This document shows positions 8,372 to 15,752 of a stretch of 64,000 bases of DNA, piece after piece. Every line of letters begins with the position of its first letter. Within the stretch, counting starts at the first letter, position 1. Under the pieces are notes generated by a model. That model was given only the letters and a program-made list of their open reading frames with translations. It did not search any database and was not told where the DNA came from. Location: the NCBI GenBank assembly GCA_965208815.1, contig OZ242357.1:2852001-2916000 (forward strand), in the 5' to 3' direction. Origin of the DNA: Bin55 sp009840545. GTDB taxonomy: Bacteria > Pseudomonadota > Gammaproteobacteria > Pseudomonadales > Azotimanducaceae. The position numbers were made by a program, and so were the translations under genes.

Positions 8372-9400
8372 CTAGCTGGTGAGTGGCCGAACGCGTCGTC
8401 CCTGATTTCGAACGGGAGTCTCTCCCTCCCCTTCCGGCAGGGCGAATGCACTCAAATGAAGTACGCGATCATCGAGTTCCAAAGCACTACCCGTAAGTCT
8501 ATCGTCCATGAACCGAATGTTCTCCCCCATACATACTCCCTTGAACCTCTTGGTCCATGAGTTGCTGAGTTGGGCAATAAACTCTTCAGTGGACCTCTCG
8601 GCGTTTTGACCCGCGTTGGCATCCTTGGGTTTGGATTCCGATTCAGTTCTGGAAGTACTGGAATCAATCGCATCCAAGGCGTAGCTCCGAATCAAACGCG
8701 GAAGCATTTGCTTGTGAGTGCTCTCGCCGAAATAGAGATCCAAACCTGAGACTTTGCCATCCACCAGGAAGACCGAACCTACCTGACTCGATGTATGCTT
8801 GAACGCCTTGACGAATTCGTCGATTTTCGTACGTTTCGAAACATACATGGCATTGGCTGCTGAGGATTCGGAATGTACGTTAAGTCGTGCAGACTTCTCG
8901 TCAATGTCCCGCCAAATTCTGCTCTGATCGCTTCGATACTCGCGGGCCGCTTGAAGATTCATCGATACCGCCCGATTTTCCAGAGCCCTTCCTCTGGCGT
9001 AATGCACACGGTTTGCAGCCGAAAACTTCTGTTTGCTTGGATTGCTTTCCTCGTGGTGCCAGCGTCCCGCTTCAACGCAGGAGACTGGAAGTACCTGCTT
9101 GGTATGAGGCGATACGAGCACGGAAACATTCAAGATTCGATTTTGCATCGCACCAAGAAGCTCTTCACCTTCAAACAGGAGGACCGGATTGTCGGAGAGA
9201 TTTCGGAACAAGATGTCTGAAACTCGCGCACCGCCGTCAAGCTCTTCGATCTCCACGGCCGAGGTCTCCAGACCTTGCTCAAGGGTAATGTAAGTGAAAT
9301 CCTCCTGAACATCGCAGAACAAGGGGACGAGGGAAAGATTGTTGCAGCTTGCGGGTTCACCCACCTGCAACTCGGAAAGAATGCTATTAATAGCGCTCAT
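8372..9400 (-). CDS. ARPP-1 (DUF6569) family protein
   Basis: This 342-residue soluble protein resembles the ARPP-1/DUF6569 family. The pattern seen is an N-terminal SNN/SLVPLF-type start (NNLSLVPLFCD), then TLEQGLE, EIEELDGGARVSDILFRNLS, PVLLFEGEELLGAMQNRILN, VLVSPHTKQVLPVSCVEAGRW, and a C-terminal AFKHTSSQVGSVFLVDGKVSGLDLYF region. That order is characteristic of the family as I recall it. The biochemical role is not established; the family name reflects association with rhodanese/phosphatase genes. No signal peptide is visible. It has its own terminator and a long AT-rich upstream region. Confidence 0.75.
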   Translation of the reverse strand: MSAINSILSELQVGEPASCNNLSLVPLFCDVQEDFTYITLEQGLETSAVEIEELDGGARVSDILFRNLSDNPVLLFEGEELLGAMQNRILNVSVLVSPHTKQVLPVSCVEAGRWHHEESNPSKQKFSAANRVHYARGRALENRAVSMNLQAAREYRSDQSRIWRDIDEKSARLNVHSESSAANAMYVSKRTKIDEFVKAFKHTSSQVGSVFLVDGKVSGLDLYFGESTHKQMLPRLIRSYALDAIDSSTSRTESESKPKDANAGQNAERSTEEFIAQLSNSWTKRFKGVCMGENIRFMDDRLTGSALELDDRVLHLSAFALPEGEGETPVRNQGRRVRPLTS

Positions 9401-9813
9401 AGAGTAGCCTCCAATAGTAAGTAACGGAAAAGTAGAGGAAAATTGATGAGCTAGATTTCTTGAGCCTCCTTATTGGCTACGAAAAACTTGTGCTAACGCA
9501 CATGAAATAGAGGGAGTATACTAGATAATATTAGAAGTGCAACTTCCTGGTAATTTGATGGCTAAAGAAGTGTATACAACTCTTGATTTTGAAAATAAGG
9601 TCCCCCTTGCTGTCGTTTAGTTGACGAGTGGGGTGTATCTTAGTGATTCAAGGGTCAATTTTCAAGAGATACATCACAAAAATGCCGACTCAGCGATGCA
9701 ATAGTTGTCCAAGTCTAAGTCACTATAAGATTTCAACTATTTCTTAAACCATGATTCATTTGAGCCTAAGGGACAAATTTTGTTAATATAATAACAAAAG
9801 TGATTTGTTAATT
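9401..9813. other. AT-rich intergenic region upstream of hipBA
   Basis: More than 400 bases without a gene I can support, visibly richer in A and T than the surroundings. It must hold the promoters of the minus-strand ARPP-1 gene and the plus-strand hipBA operon. Two inverted repeats at its right end are likely HipB operators. A 20-codon frame near 9558 is too short to defend. The composition change is consistent with acquired DNA. Confidence 0.5.
9778..9799. promoter_or_regulatory. Probable HipB operator 1
   Basis: A perfect 8-bp inverted repeat, TTTTGTTA and TAACAAAA, with a 6-base spacer. It lies 15 bases before the antitoxin start codon. HipB-type repressors bind palindromes in their own promoters, so autoregulation is the likely role. 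This is inferred from position and symmetry. Confidence 0.65.
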
Positions 9814-9839
9814 ATGGTTTTTGATAATTTATTAACAAA
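9804..9839. promoter_or_regulatory. Probable HipB operator 2, overlapping the start codon
   Basis: A 9-bp inverted repeat (TTTGTTAAT and ATTAACAAA, 18-base spacer) with the same core as the upstream palindrome. It spans the antitoxin start at 9814. Binding here would block initiation of transcription or translation. Confidence 0.5.
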
Positions 9840-10104
9840 ACATGTAACTCCGTATGAGGTTCAGCAGAGATTAGCCCAACGTGTGAAGCACACTCGTCGA
9901 TCACTCAAGCATAGTCGTAGAAAGGCGAGTATCCAAACTGGCGTTCCAGAAGCGACAATTAGGCATTTTGAGGACACTGGAGAAATTTCACTTCGCCAAT
10001 TCCTTGTGCTGTGGAGTTTTTATTGCGGCTTATCTGAACTAGATCAAGAAACCCAGAAGAGCCTCCGTTCCTTGAAAGATGTTGGACCGAATACGACGGT
10101 TTAA
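9814..10104 (+). CDS. hipB: HipB-like antitoxin, XRE-type helix-turn-helix
   Basis: A 96-residue protein with a lambda-repressor-like HTH: EVQQRLAQRVKHTRRSLKHS then RRKASIQTGVPEATIRHFED, followed by ISLRQFLVLWSF and a short tail. It is predicted to bind HipA and to repress its own promoter. ATG at 9814 is preferred; an in-frame TTG lies at 9805. The stop codon is two bases from the hipA start, so the pair is translationally coupled. Paired palindromes directly upstream support autoregulation. Smaller than the toxin partner, as usual. Confidence 0.8.
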   Translation: MVFDNLLTKHVTPYEVQQRLAQRVKHTRRSLKHSRRKASIQTGVPEATIRHFEDTGEISLRQFLVLWSFYCGLSELDQETQKSLRSLKDVGPNTTV

Positions 10105-10106
10105 CC

Positions 10107-11393
10107 GTGAACCGACTCAAAGTACTATTTCACAGAACTCAGCAAGCCGAACCCATCCGGATGGGAACTCTTGTCTGGCATGATCGCCGAGCCTGGTTCG
10201 AATTTGACTCACAATTCCTCGATTTGGGGTTCAACCCGTCTCCTCTTCTTCTTGACAAGACAATAAAGCCACAACCAGCTCAAATCTCCCATTTTGGAGG
10301 TCTGCACAGTGTGTTTCATGACTGTCTACCCGATGGATGGGGGAGATTCATCATGGATCGATACTTTGCGCAATGCGGTGTTCCGTCTGATGAGATAACC
10401 CCGCTAGATCGTCTCGCCTTCATCGCAGATCGTGGCATGGGAGCACTCTCGTTCGATCCTCCACATCCGATGACACCCACAAAAAATAGTTCGGATCCGT
10501 TCGACCTAACCGATGCAGCATCCACCGCGAGAGACCTGTATGAAGGTTTGCTTTCCCGTGTGAGTCGAAGTTTCGCATCCAATGGAACGCCTGCCGCAGG
10601 AGGTCAGCCCAAACTATTGATCGGTTACAACGGAACTGAAACGATTGAAGGCTCGGGACTTCTACCAGATGATTTCTCGCACTGGCTAGTCAAAATCTCA
10701 CCAGCTATCAATCCAAATGTCCAATGGGCCGGAACTATTGAATATGTCTACGCCCTCTTGGCCCAAAAAGCGGGAATTCATATGAGCGGAGTGAGACTCG
10801 TCCGTGATGAAGACAGCTACTCCTACTTCTTAACCCGTCGATTTGACAGAAAAAGTCTTGGGCAACGGGTGTTTGTACAGAGTGCGTCCGCTTTACTGAA
10901 TGTGGATAGTAGAAACGCCGAGTTGGACTATTCAGATCTCTTGAAACTCTCAGATATTTTGACTCGCAACTACGCACACAAGCTGTTCTTGTTTCGGCAA
11001 ATGGTTTTCAACATCATTTCCGGGAATAGGGACGACCATCTTCGAAATTTTGCGTTCATGCTCGCCGAAAATGATGAGTGGTCTTGCACACCCGCATACG
11101 GTATTTCGTGGAACACTGGCATGGCGGGAAAGCACGCCATGTCAGTAAATGGCCATCGTAAAGATATCTCGCGCAACGATGTGTTGGAAGTGGCCAAGCG
11201 GTCATCGATAACAAAACGAGACGCTACCGCCATACTTGATAGGGTCGGTACCACGCTCCGTAGCGGCGAGTCCCTACTCAGGGAACACGGAGTTTCTAAC
11301 CATCTATCTCAAGACATAATCCGATATGTCGAAAGACAACAAAGGGCAATGACCCCAGCTTCCGCTGTCATTATTGAGACTGGTAGTGACTGA
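10107..11393 (+). CDS. hipA: HipA-family Ser/Thr kinase toxin, probably catalytically dead
   Basis: A 428-residue HipA-type protein starting at GTG. In order: N-terminal subdomain with SHFGGLHSVFHDCLPDGWGR, a GGQPKLLIG glycine-rich loop, HWLVKISP, the RRFDR motif, and the catalytic segment NIISGNRDDHLRNFAFML containing the D-x-x-x-x-N kinase residues. HipA toxins phosphorylate a cytosolic target (GltX in E. coli). The following family motif normally reads PAYDL, in which the Asp coordinates Mg2+ (D332 in E. coli HipA). Here it reads PAYGIS (codon GGT), as if GAT had mutated once. Loss of that Asp should abolish kinase activity while leaving DNA-binding partner contacts. Context is an accessory island with vapBC. 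Confidence 0.85.
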   Translation: MNRLKVLFHRTQQAEPIRMGTLVWHDRRAWFEFDSQFLDLGFNPSPLLLDKTIKPQPAQISHFGGLHSVFHDCLPDGWGRFIMDRYFAQCGVPSDEITPLDRLAFIADRGMGALSFDPPHPMTPTKNSSDPFDLTDAASTARDLYEGLLSRVSRSFASNGTPAAGGQPKLLIGYNGTETIEGSGLLPDDFSHWLVKISPAINPNVQWAGTIEYVYALLAQKAGIHMSGVRLVRDEDSYSYFLTRRFDRKSLGQRVFVQSASALLNVDSRNAELDYSDLLKLSDILTRNYAHKLFLFRQMVFNIISGNRDDHLRNFAFMLAENDEWSCTPAYGISWNTGMAGKHAMSVNGHRKDISRNDVLEVAKRSSITKRDATAILDRVGTTLRSGESLLREHGVSNHLSQDIIRYVERQQRAMTPASAVIIETGSD

Positions 11394-11498
11394 CAAAATA
11401 TCACATCAGATCAATCACTTAGAACTACTCCCTTTCCAAGCCAACAATCCGAAAGTGAAAGCGGCAACCAGCTAGCGCGAATGCGCCATCCTCTCGAG

Positions 11499-12011
11499 CT
11501 AATATTTCGCTCGTTGCCTCGAATATTTCACGATCACGTAGGTTAACGGCATCATACATGGCAGAATTAGTAAAGCCCAACTCTTCATGGCAAGAGCAGT
11601 CAAATTAAGGTCTTGACCAAAGATTACACGTCGAATTTCTTCTTCGGCACCTAGTATTAAGAACAATACACTCAACAGGGGCACCAAGACTGTTGCAAAG
11701 ATTGGTCTGTAGATCCATTTTTCAACGTTGTCATCAATCACTGATATGTACTTTTGTACTGTCGATCTCTCAATGTGATAGCGTACGTACAGACTAGTGC
11801 CTGGAATGCTAAACAGAGCTATCAAGACAAAAGCTATTGAGATAGACGTTAGACGATCACTGAAAATCCCTGTACCAAAACGCATGAGATCTACCACATT
11901 TACGGCAATAATGGAGATGTATAGAGATGAAAGGGTCCCGACGAACTGCACCCTTTCACTTTTCTTTGCACACTTTATTGCGCATAGAGACCAAATGGAC
12001 TCATCCAACAA
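11499..12011 (-). pseudogene. Four-helix membrane protein, copy 1, with nonsense codon in its NPY motif
   Basis: Third member of a local family (see 12124-12717 and 13017-13631). From TTG at 12011 it gives 170 residues with four hydrophobic segments and the family blocks WSLCAIKCAKK, VQKYIS, and AMKSWALLILPCMMPLTYVI. The siblings begin with an NPY/NLY..PS motif. Here the upstream codons read F-N-N-P, then TAA (12030-12032), then H-A-P-S-S-S, exactly where the Tyr codon belongs. A single TAT/TAC to TAA change is the simplest explanation. No start codon for the longer form is obvious. A shortened protein from TTG remains possible, so the pseudogene call is moderate. Confidence 0.55.
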
Positions 12012-12123
12012 ACTAGAAGAGGGCGCGTGTTAGGGATTGTTGAATCTAGTTTCTTGTTTGGTCGCCGTAAGTTGCCAGTTTCTACGGAAATTGATATCGA
12101 GACTAAAGGTAAAGCTATATGTT

Positions 12124-12717
12124 CTAAGAAACTCCTTCAAGCATCTTCTTGGCTCGACGATAGGTAAAGACAATTCCGAAGTAGACTACTGGTAACGCGA
12201 CCGGCAACGCTACCAACGCCCGATGTCTCTCAGTAATCCATGTAAACTCGAAACTCGGTAATGTGGTGAGACCCTCCTCATAAAGCAAGAGAAAAAAGCT
12301 GCCAAGTAACATGAGCAGCGACATCGCAAACGGTTGGTTATATGGTCTTCTTAGTTGTTTCTGTTTCAATTTAACAAAACCGGAAAAGTCACGCCGTTGC
12401 CGTTGATAGCGGACGTAATATTCACTGAACGGTACAACGCCAGCTAGCAAGACAACGAAGGCAATCGAAAACATCAATAGGGGAGGAATTTCAAAGGCTG
12501 ATCCTCTATGCCATCCATGCAAAACGATATCCAAAGCAAGCGCGGTAAATAGATAGATGAAAACTGCGCCCGCCTGCCCAAACATGACGCAAGATGTAAA
12601 CTCCTTGGCGCGACGGATTGTGAATTCAGACCATTCTGATTCACCTCTGAAGTCGTTGGTTAATTGCGCCGAAGGTGTCCGATATGGGTTTTTGGCTTTC
12701 TCGTCCCGATCAGTCAA
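12124..12717 (-). CDS. Four-helix membrane protein, copy 2
   Basis: Unknown function. The 197-residue protein has a short cytosolic N-terminus with the motif NPYRTPSAQL, then WSEFTIRRAKEF, and four hydrophobic segments: about 45-70, 83-103, 132-152 and 170-190. Between segments 2 and 3 lies a basic RYQRQRRDFSGFVKLK linker comparable to RYQRKRNSVQKYIS in copy 3. It is the most diverged of the three. NPY-type N-termini are common in small uncharacterised bacterial membrane proteins. All three copies lie on one strand, separated by non-coding gaps, as expected for tandem duplication. Confidence 0.7.
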   Translation of the reverse strand: MTDRDEKAKNPYRTPSAQLTNDFRGESEWSEFTIRRAKEFTSCVMFGQAGAVFIYLFTALALDIVLHGWHRGSAFEIPPLLMFSIAFVVLLAGVVPFSEYYVRYQRQRRDFSGFVKLKQKQLRRPYNQPFAMSLLMLLGSFFLLLYEEGLTTLPSFEFTWITERHRALVALPVALPVVYFGIVFTYRRAKKMLEGVS

Positions 12718-13016
12718 TTTGGGATTCCAATTTCTTCAATGTATCGAAAACGCTCCGCTCCAAAGCAACCATGAAGAGTGTAGGTGTAGAAGTGGCTACT
12801 AAACTCGTCATTAAATGCGGTCGCTTTGGGCAATATCGTACTCAGCTCAAGCTTGATACACATGCGAGACTAAGAGCGTTTTAGGGACTGTTATTGCTTA
12901 ACGAGGTCTCTGTCATCGGTTCATCTGCTCTCAATTGACACTGAATCTCTTCAGAATCAAATACTTATACCATTCTCTCCTTAAGTCATCAAGCAGTAAA
13001 TCGAAATAGTAGCCCA
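12718..13016. other. Gap between membrane-protein paralogues
   Basis: I see nothing that looks like a gene in these roughly 300 bases. Two short overlapping plus-strand frames (12557-12802 and 12675-12884) have no recognisable content. The segment probably contains the promoter of the downstream minus-strand copy. Confidence 0.4.
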
Positions 13017-13631
13017 CTAACGGGATTGTGCCATTTTCTTCAGCCAGTACTCTGCTCTTCGCTTCGAAGCTTTCGCCAGCATGTAGGTGATCGGCATCAT
13101 AAAAGGAAGAATCAATAAAGCCCGACTCTTCATAGCAAGAACAGTGAAGTCAACGTCTCGATCAATGAGTGCACCGCGAATTTCCTCATAGACACCAGGC
13201 AATATGCACAACACAATCGCCAGCGGTAAGAAAATGGTTATAACGATTGGTTTGTAGGGCCAATTCTGAAAGCTAGCTTGGGTCATTGAAATGTACTTTT
13301 GCACGCTATTTCTCTTTCTCTGATACCGCAGGCTGAATTTACTTCCTAGAAAGCCACCAATCAGACCGAAGGTAAATACCATCCAAATAGAAAATGTCTC
13401 GCCATCAAAAATGCCCACTGTCGTGCCAGACAATACAATATCTAGGATCATTGTCGCGAGCAGAGAGGCGAATAGCGCGGAAAAGATGCCAAAAAACACA
13501 GCTCTTTGATGGTTCTTAGCACACTTGATTGCGAAATAAGACCAAATTTTCCCGTTTTCAGACTCATCCGAAAGGTTTGAAGATGGTGGTTGATAGAGAT
13601 TGTCGCCTTCTTCTTTCTGCTTGATCATCAT
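13017..13631 (-). CDS. Four-helix membrane protein, copy 3
   Basis: Unknown function. This 204-residue protein is the best-preserved copy of the local family. N-terminal motif NLYQPPSSNLSDES, then IWSYFAIKCAKN. Hydrophobic segments lie at about 45-67, 79-100, 127-150 and 170-193, with the charged linker RYQRKRNSVQKYIS between the second and third. The C-terminal block AMKSRALLILPFMMPITYML is nearly identical to copy 1. A double Met start makes 13631 or 13628 equally possible. The trio sits between hipBA and a DUF3883 gene, so a role in the accessory island is plausible but unproven. Confidence 0.75.
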   Translation of the reverse strand: MMIKQKEEGDNLYQPPSSNLSDESENGKIWSYFAIKCAKNHQRAVFFGIFSALFASLLATMILDIVLSGTTVGIFDGETFSIWMVFTFGLIGGFLGSKFSLRYQRKRNSVQKYISMTQASFQNWPYKPIVITIFLPLAIVLCILPGVYEEIRGALIDRDVDFTVLAMKSRALLILPFMMPITYMLAKASKRRAEYWLKKMAQSR

Positions 13632-13814
13632 CTCATGCCGATTAGCGACACATTTGAAGCAGATGCTCCTTCTTTAGAACATTAGCCAAGTACAAGACTG
13701 CTGGTTCGTCGCACTATACCAAAAAGCTTCAAAATCACCACATTGGCTTTAGTCAACTTTGATAGCCACAGTAGTTGGCCATCAGATCTGTGCAAGTGGA
13801 ATTAACATATAGGT

Positions 13815-14648
13815 ATGGTGAGGAAACCTTGGACAAGCTACGAAAACCATGCGGTTGTTGCAGATTACTTCACCATGTTGGCCGCTGACCTCGCCGGACA
13901 ACAGTACAACAAAGCCCAACACAATCGAGAATTACAGTTACGTATTGGCCGCTCCAAAGGAGCAATAGAGTACAAACATCAGAACATTAGCGCAGTGTTG
14001 GTGGGTCTCGGTGAGACATGGCTCATGGGCTACAAACCCGCGTCGAATTTCCAAGCCTCCCTTGAGCAAGTTGTCGTGAATCATCTTGATCGAAATGAGA
14101 GATATACCCAAGCAAAGGACTCCATTTACCGCGTCTCGGATTCCTTTTCACCAAACCGTTTACTGGTGGAAACTGCGCCCTCGCTGAGGCATTCTGTAGA
14201 TCCTGATCCCTTCACGGGATCGAATGCGCTAGCACACAAATTTGACGTAGCCGGCAGAGACGCTCGCAACCGACAATTGGGGAAGGCTGGTGAGCAGTTA
14301 GTGCTGTCACATGAGATAAGAGTACTTGAGAGGTCGGGACGGAGTGATTTGGCCCGGAAAGTGTGCTGGGTCTCCGAAGAAATCGGAGATGGTTTGGGTT
14401 ATGACATAGCAAGTTTTTCTCTGGACGGTCGACCTCGACTAATCGAAGTAAAGACTACAAACGGCTGGAATCGAACTCCATTCCAGATCTCCCGCAATGA
14501 AGTGGAAGTATCCAAGCGAGAACGAGATACATGGTGTCTATTTCGAGTTTGGAATTTTGTCAGGAAGCCACGTGCGTTCAAGCTACATCCTCCACTCAAC
14601 ACACATTTAAGGCTGAATCCGTCAATTTATGAAGCTCGATTCAGTTAA
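13815..14648 (+). CDS. DUF3883 domain protein, predicted nuclease-fold
   Basis: The 277-residue protein carries a C-terminal DUF3883 domain (about residues 155-262): GKAGEQLVLSHEI, then DGLGYDIASF, RLIEVKTT, and FQISRNEVEVS. The E...D...ExK arrangement matches the restriction-endonuclease-like fold that DUF3883 is thought to adopt. The N-terminal half (WTSYENHAVVADYFTML, AIEYKHQNISAVL) is a segment often found in front of stand-alone DUF3883 proteins. The domain recurs in restriction and defence proteins, but stand-alone versions are uncharacterised. The gene is alone on the plus strand between the membrane-protein trio and vapBC. The domain call is firm; the nuclease activity is inferred. 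Confidence 0.8.
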   Translation: MVRKPWTSYENHAVVADYFTMLAADLAGQQYNKAQHNRELQLRIGRSKGAIEYKHQNISAVLVGLGETWLMGYKPASNFQASLEQVVVNHLDRNERYTQAKDSIYRVSDSFSPNRLLVETAPSLRHSVDPDPFTGSNALAHKFDVAGRDARNRQLGKAGEQLVLSHEIRVLERSGRSDLARKVCWVSEEIGDGLGYDIASFSLDGRPRLIEVKTTNGWNRTPFQISRNEVEVSKRERDTWCLFRVWNFVRKPRAFKLHPPLNTHLRLNPSIYEARFS

Positions 14649-14761
14649 TTGTTCGTGTGTACTTTAAGCTAAGCTGAAAATCTAGAAGCGAAAGTGCACT
14701 TAATTCCGGATGCTGTACAGCATTGTCTTAACTAGAGCATCTTTCTGGTTCTAACTGCTAC

Positions 14762-15157
14762 TCACCCATGCTTGAATGCTGGCCTAATGTCTGTTCGCGA
14801 AAAGTCAAGACCCTTGAAGCGCAGCGGCTCGTCTTCAATTGTCGCTAAAGCATAAGCAAAACAATCACCGAAATTCAACGCCGCAGGATGGCGTCCCTCC
14901 CCAAATCGTCGCCAAGCCCTTCTAGCCGCAGAGAAATGATCCACCGTGACCTCAACCAATTCGATGGAGCTCTCTACAATAAAGTCGTCAAGCAAGTCAC
15001 CTACTGGATTAGGTCCTCGACTTTCTAAGACAATAGCGGATTCCAACGCATTCGCTGCTGACATGCGACAATGGGAATCTGCAATCATATCCTCAAAATT
15101 CTTCGCATCTGGCTCGTCGAACAGTACGGCTAGCACTGCCGAACTATCAACGATCAC
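14762..15157 (-). CDS. vapC: VapC-type PIN-domain toxin
   Basis: A 131-residue PIN-domain ribonuclease. Seen: MIVDSSAVLAVLFDEPDA with the first acidic residue (D4), SAANALESAIVLE with the conserved Glu, and LNFGDCFAYALA with the third acidic residue, then LRFKGLDFSRTDI. VapC toxins cleave RNA in a Mg2+-dependent manner. Translation starts at GTG, which overlaps the vapB stop by four bases (GTGA), so the two are coupled. Expression is probably controlled by the palindrome at 15420-15451. Confidence 0.9.
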   Translation of the reverse strand: MIVDSSAVLAVLFDEPDAKNFEDMIADSHCRMSAANALESAIVLESRGPNPVGDLLDDFIVESSIELVEVTVDHFSAARRAWRRFGEGRHPAALNFGDCFAYALATIEDEPLRFKGLDFSRTDIRPAFKHG

Positions 15158-15411
15158 TTAGGCAAGCCATTCTCGTCATATAGGAAATCACCGTGTTCTA
15201 CCGCCGATGGCCCAGGTCCCAGAAGTTGGGCGCATCGCTCAGCAATTTCTCGCATTTTTTCTCGCCTCTTTTGCGCGCCTCGGGCGTGACGCTCCTTTTC
15301 CAACTTATCACGCAGAGCTGCTGTAATTGCTCCTGTTTTGGTCGTGCCTGTCAATTCCGCCAATTCCGCTGCCAATCGACACGTTTCCTCGTTCTTGATA
15401 TTTAGGCTCAT
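15154..15411 (-). CDS. vapB: VapB-type antitoxin
   Basis: An 85-residue antitoxin of the VapB/PSK transcription-factor type. The N-terminal ribbon-helix-helix-like part is MSLNIKNEETCRLAAELAEL; a basic, charged linker (HARGAQKRREKMREIAERC) follows, then a C-terminal DFLYDENGLPK tail typical for wrapping the PIN toxin. It neutralises VapC and represses the operon. A 10-bp inverted repeat directly upstream is its probable operator. Confidence 0.9.
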   Translation of the reverse strand: MSLNIKNEETCRLAAELAELTGTTKTGAITAALRDKLEKERHARGAQKRREKMREIAERCAQLLGPGPSAVEHGDFLYDENGLPK

Positions 15412-15752
15412 TTGTTTTCAAGGGTAGAAGAATAGTAATGATTCTACCCTTCTCAACATTCGATTGAGTCAATGTGAGACCTACCCAAGTCCAAACCGTT
15501 TCAAAAACTCCTCCGCAAAACAAATCAGATGCGAGATACACTTCAATTCATCGCGTCGCGAGACGTTTCGATAAGGTTAGAAGAATTTCTGCTGTTTTAA
15601 CGTCCAAAATTCGTCTTGCATTTCAGTGAGACGATTTGTTCCAACCAGCCCTTCTTGCGAATCGCGAGATTTCCATGCAAATTGAACATCCTTTCCGGCA
15701 CAAGAGGTTCAAACTGTCGGTTGGTTTCTAGAATTGACTAACTATCCCTTCG
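15412..15752. other. Intergenic region with vapBC operator
   Basis: There is no gene here that I can support. The left end holds the vapBC promoter and palindromic operator. The right end lies downstream of the minus-strand symporter gene. I see no strong terminator. Confidence 0.5.
15420..15451. promoter_or_regulatory. Probable VapB operator
   Basis: A perfect 10-bp inverted repeat, AAGGGTAGAA and TTCTACCCTT, with a 12-base spacer. It begins nine bases upstream of the vapB start codon. VapBC complexes bind such palindromes to autoregulate. The assignment rests on symmetry and position. Confidence 0.7.

Noticed and set aside
9558..9620. 20-codon frame starting MAKEVYTTLDF in the hipBA upstream gap
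   Set aside because: Too short and without a ribosome site or recognisable family.
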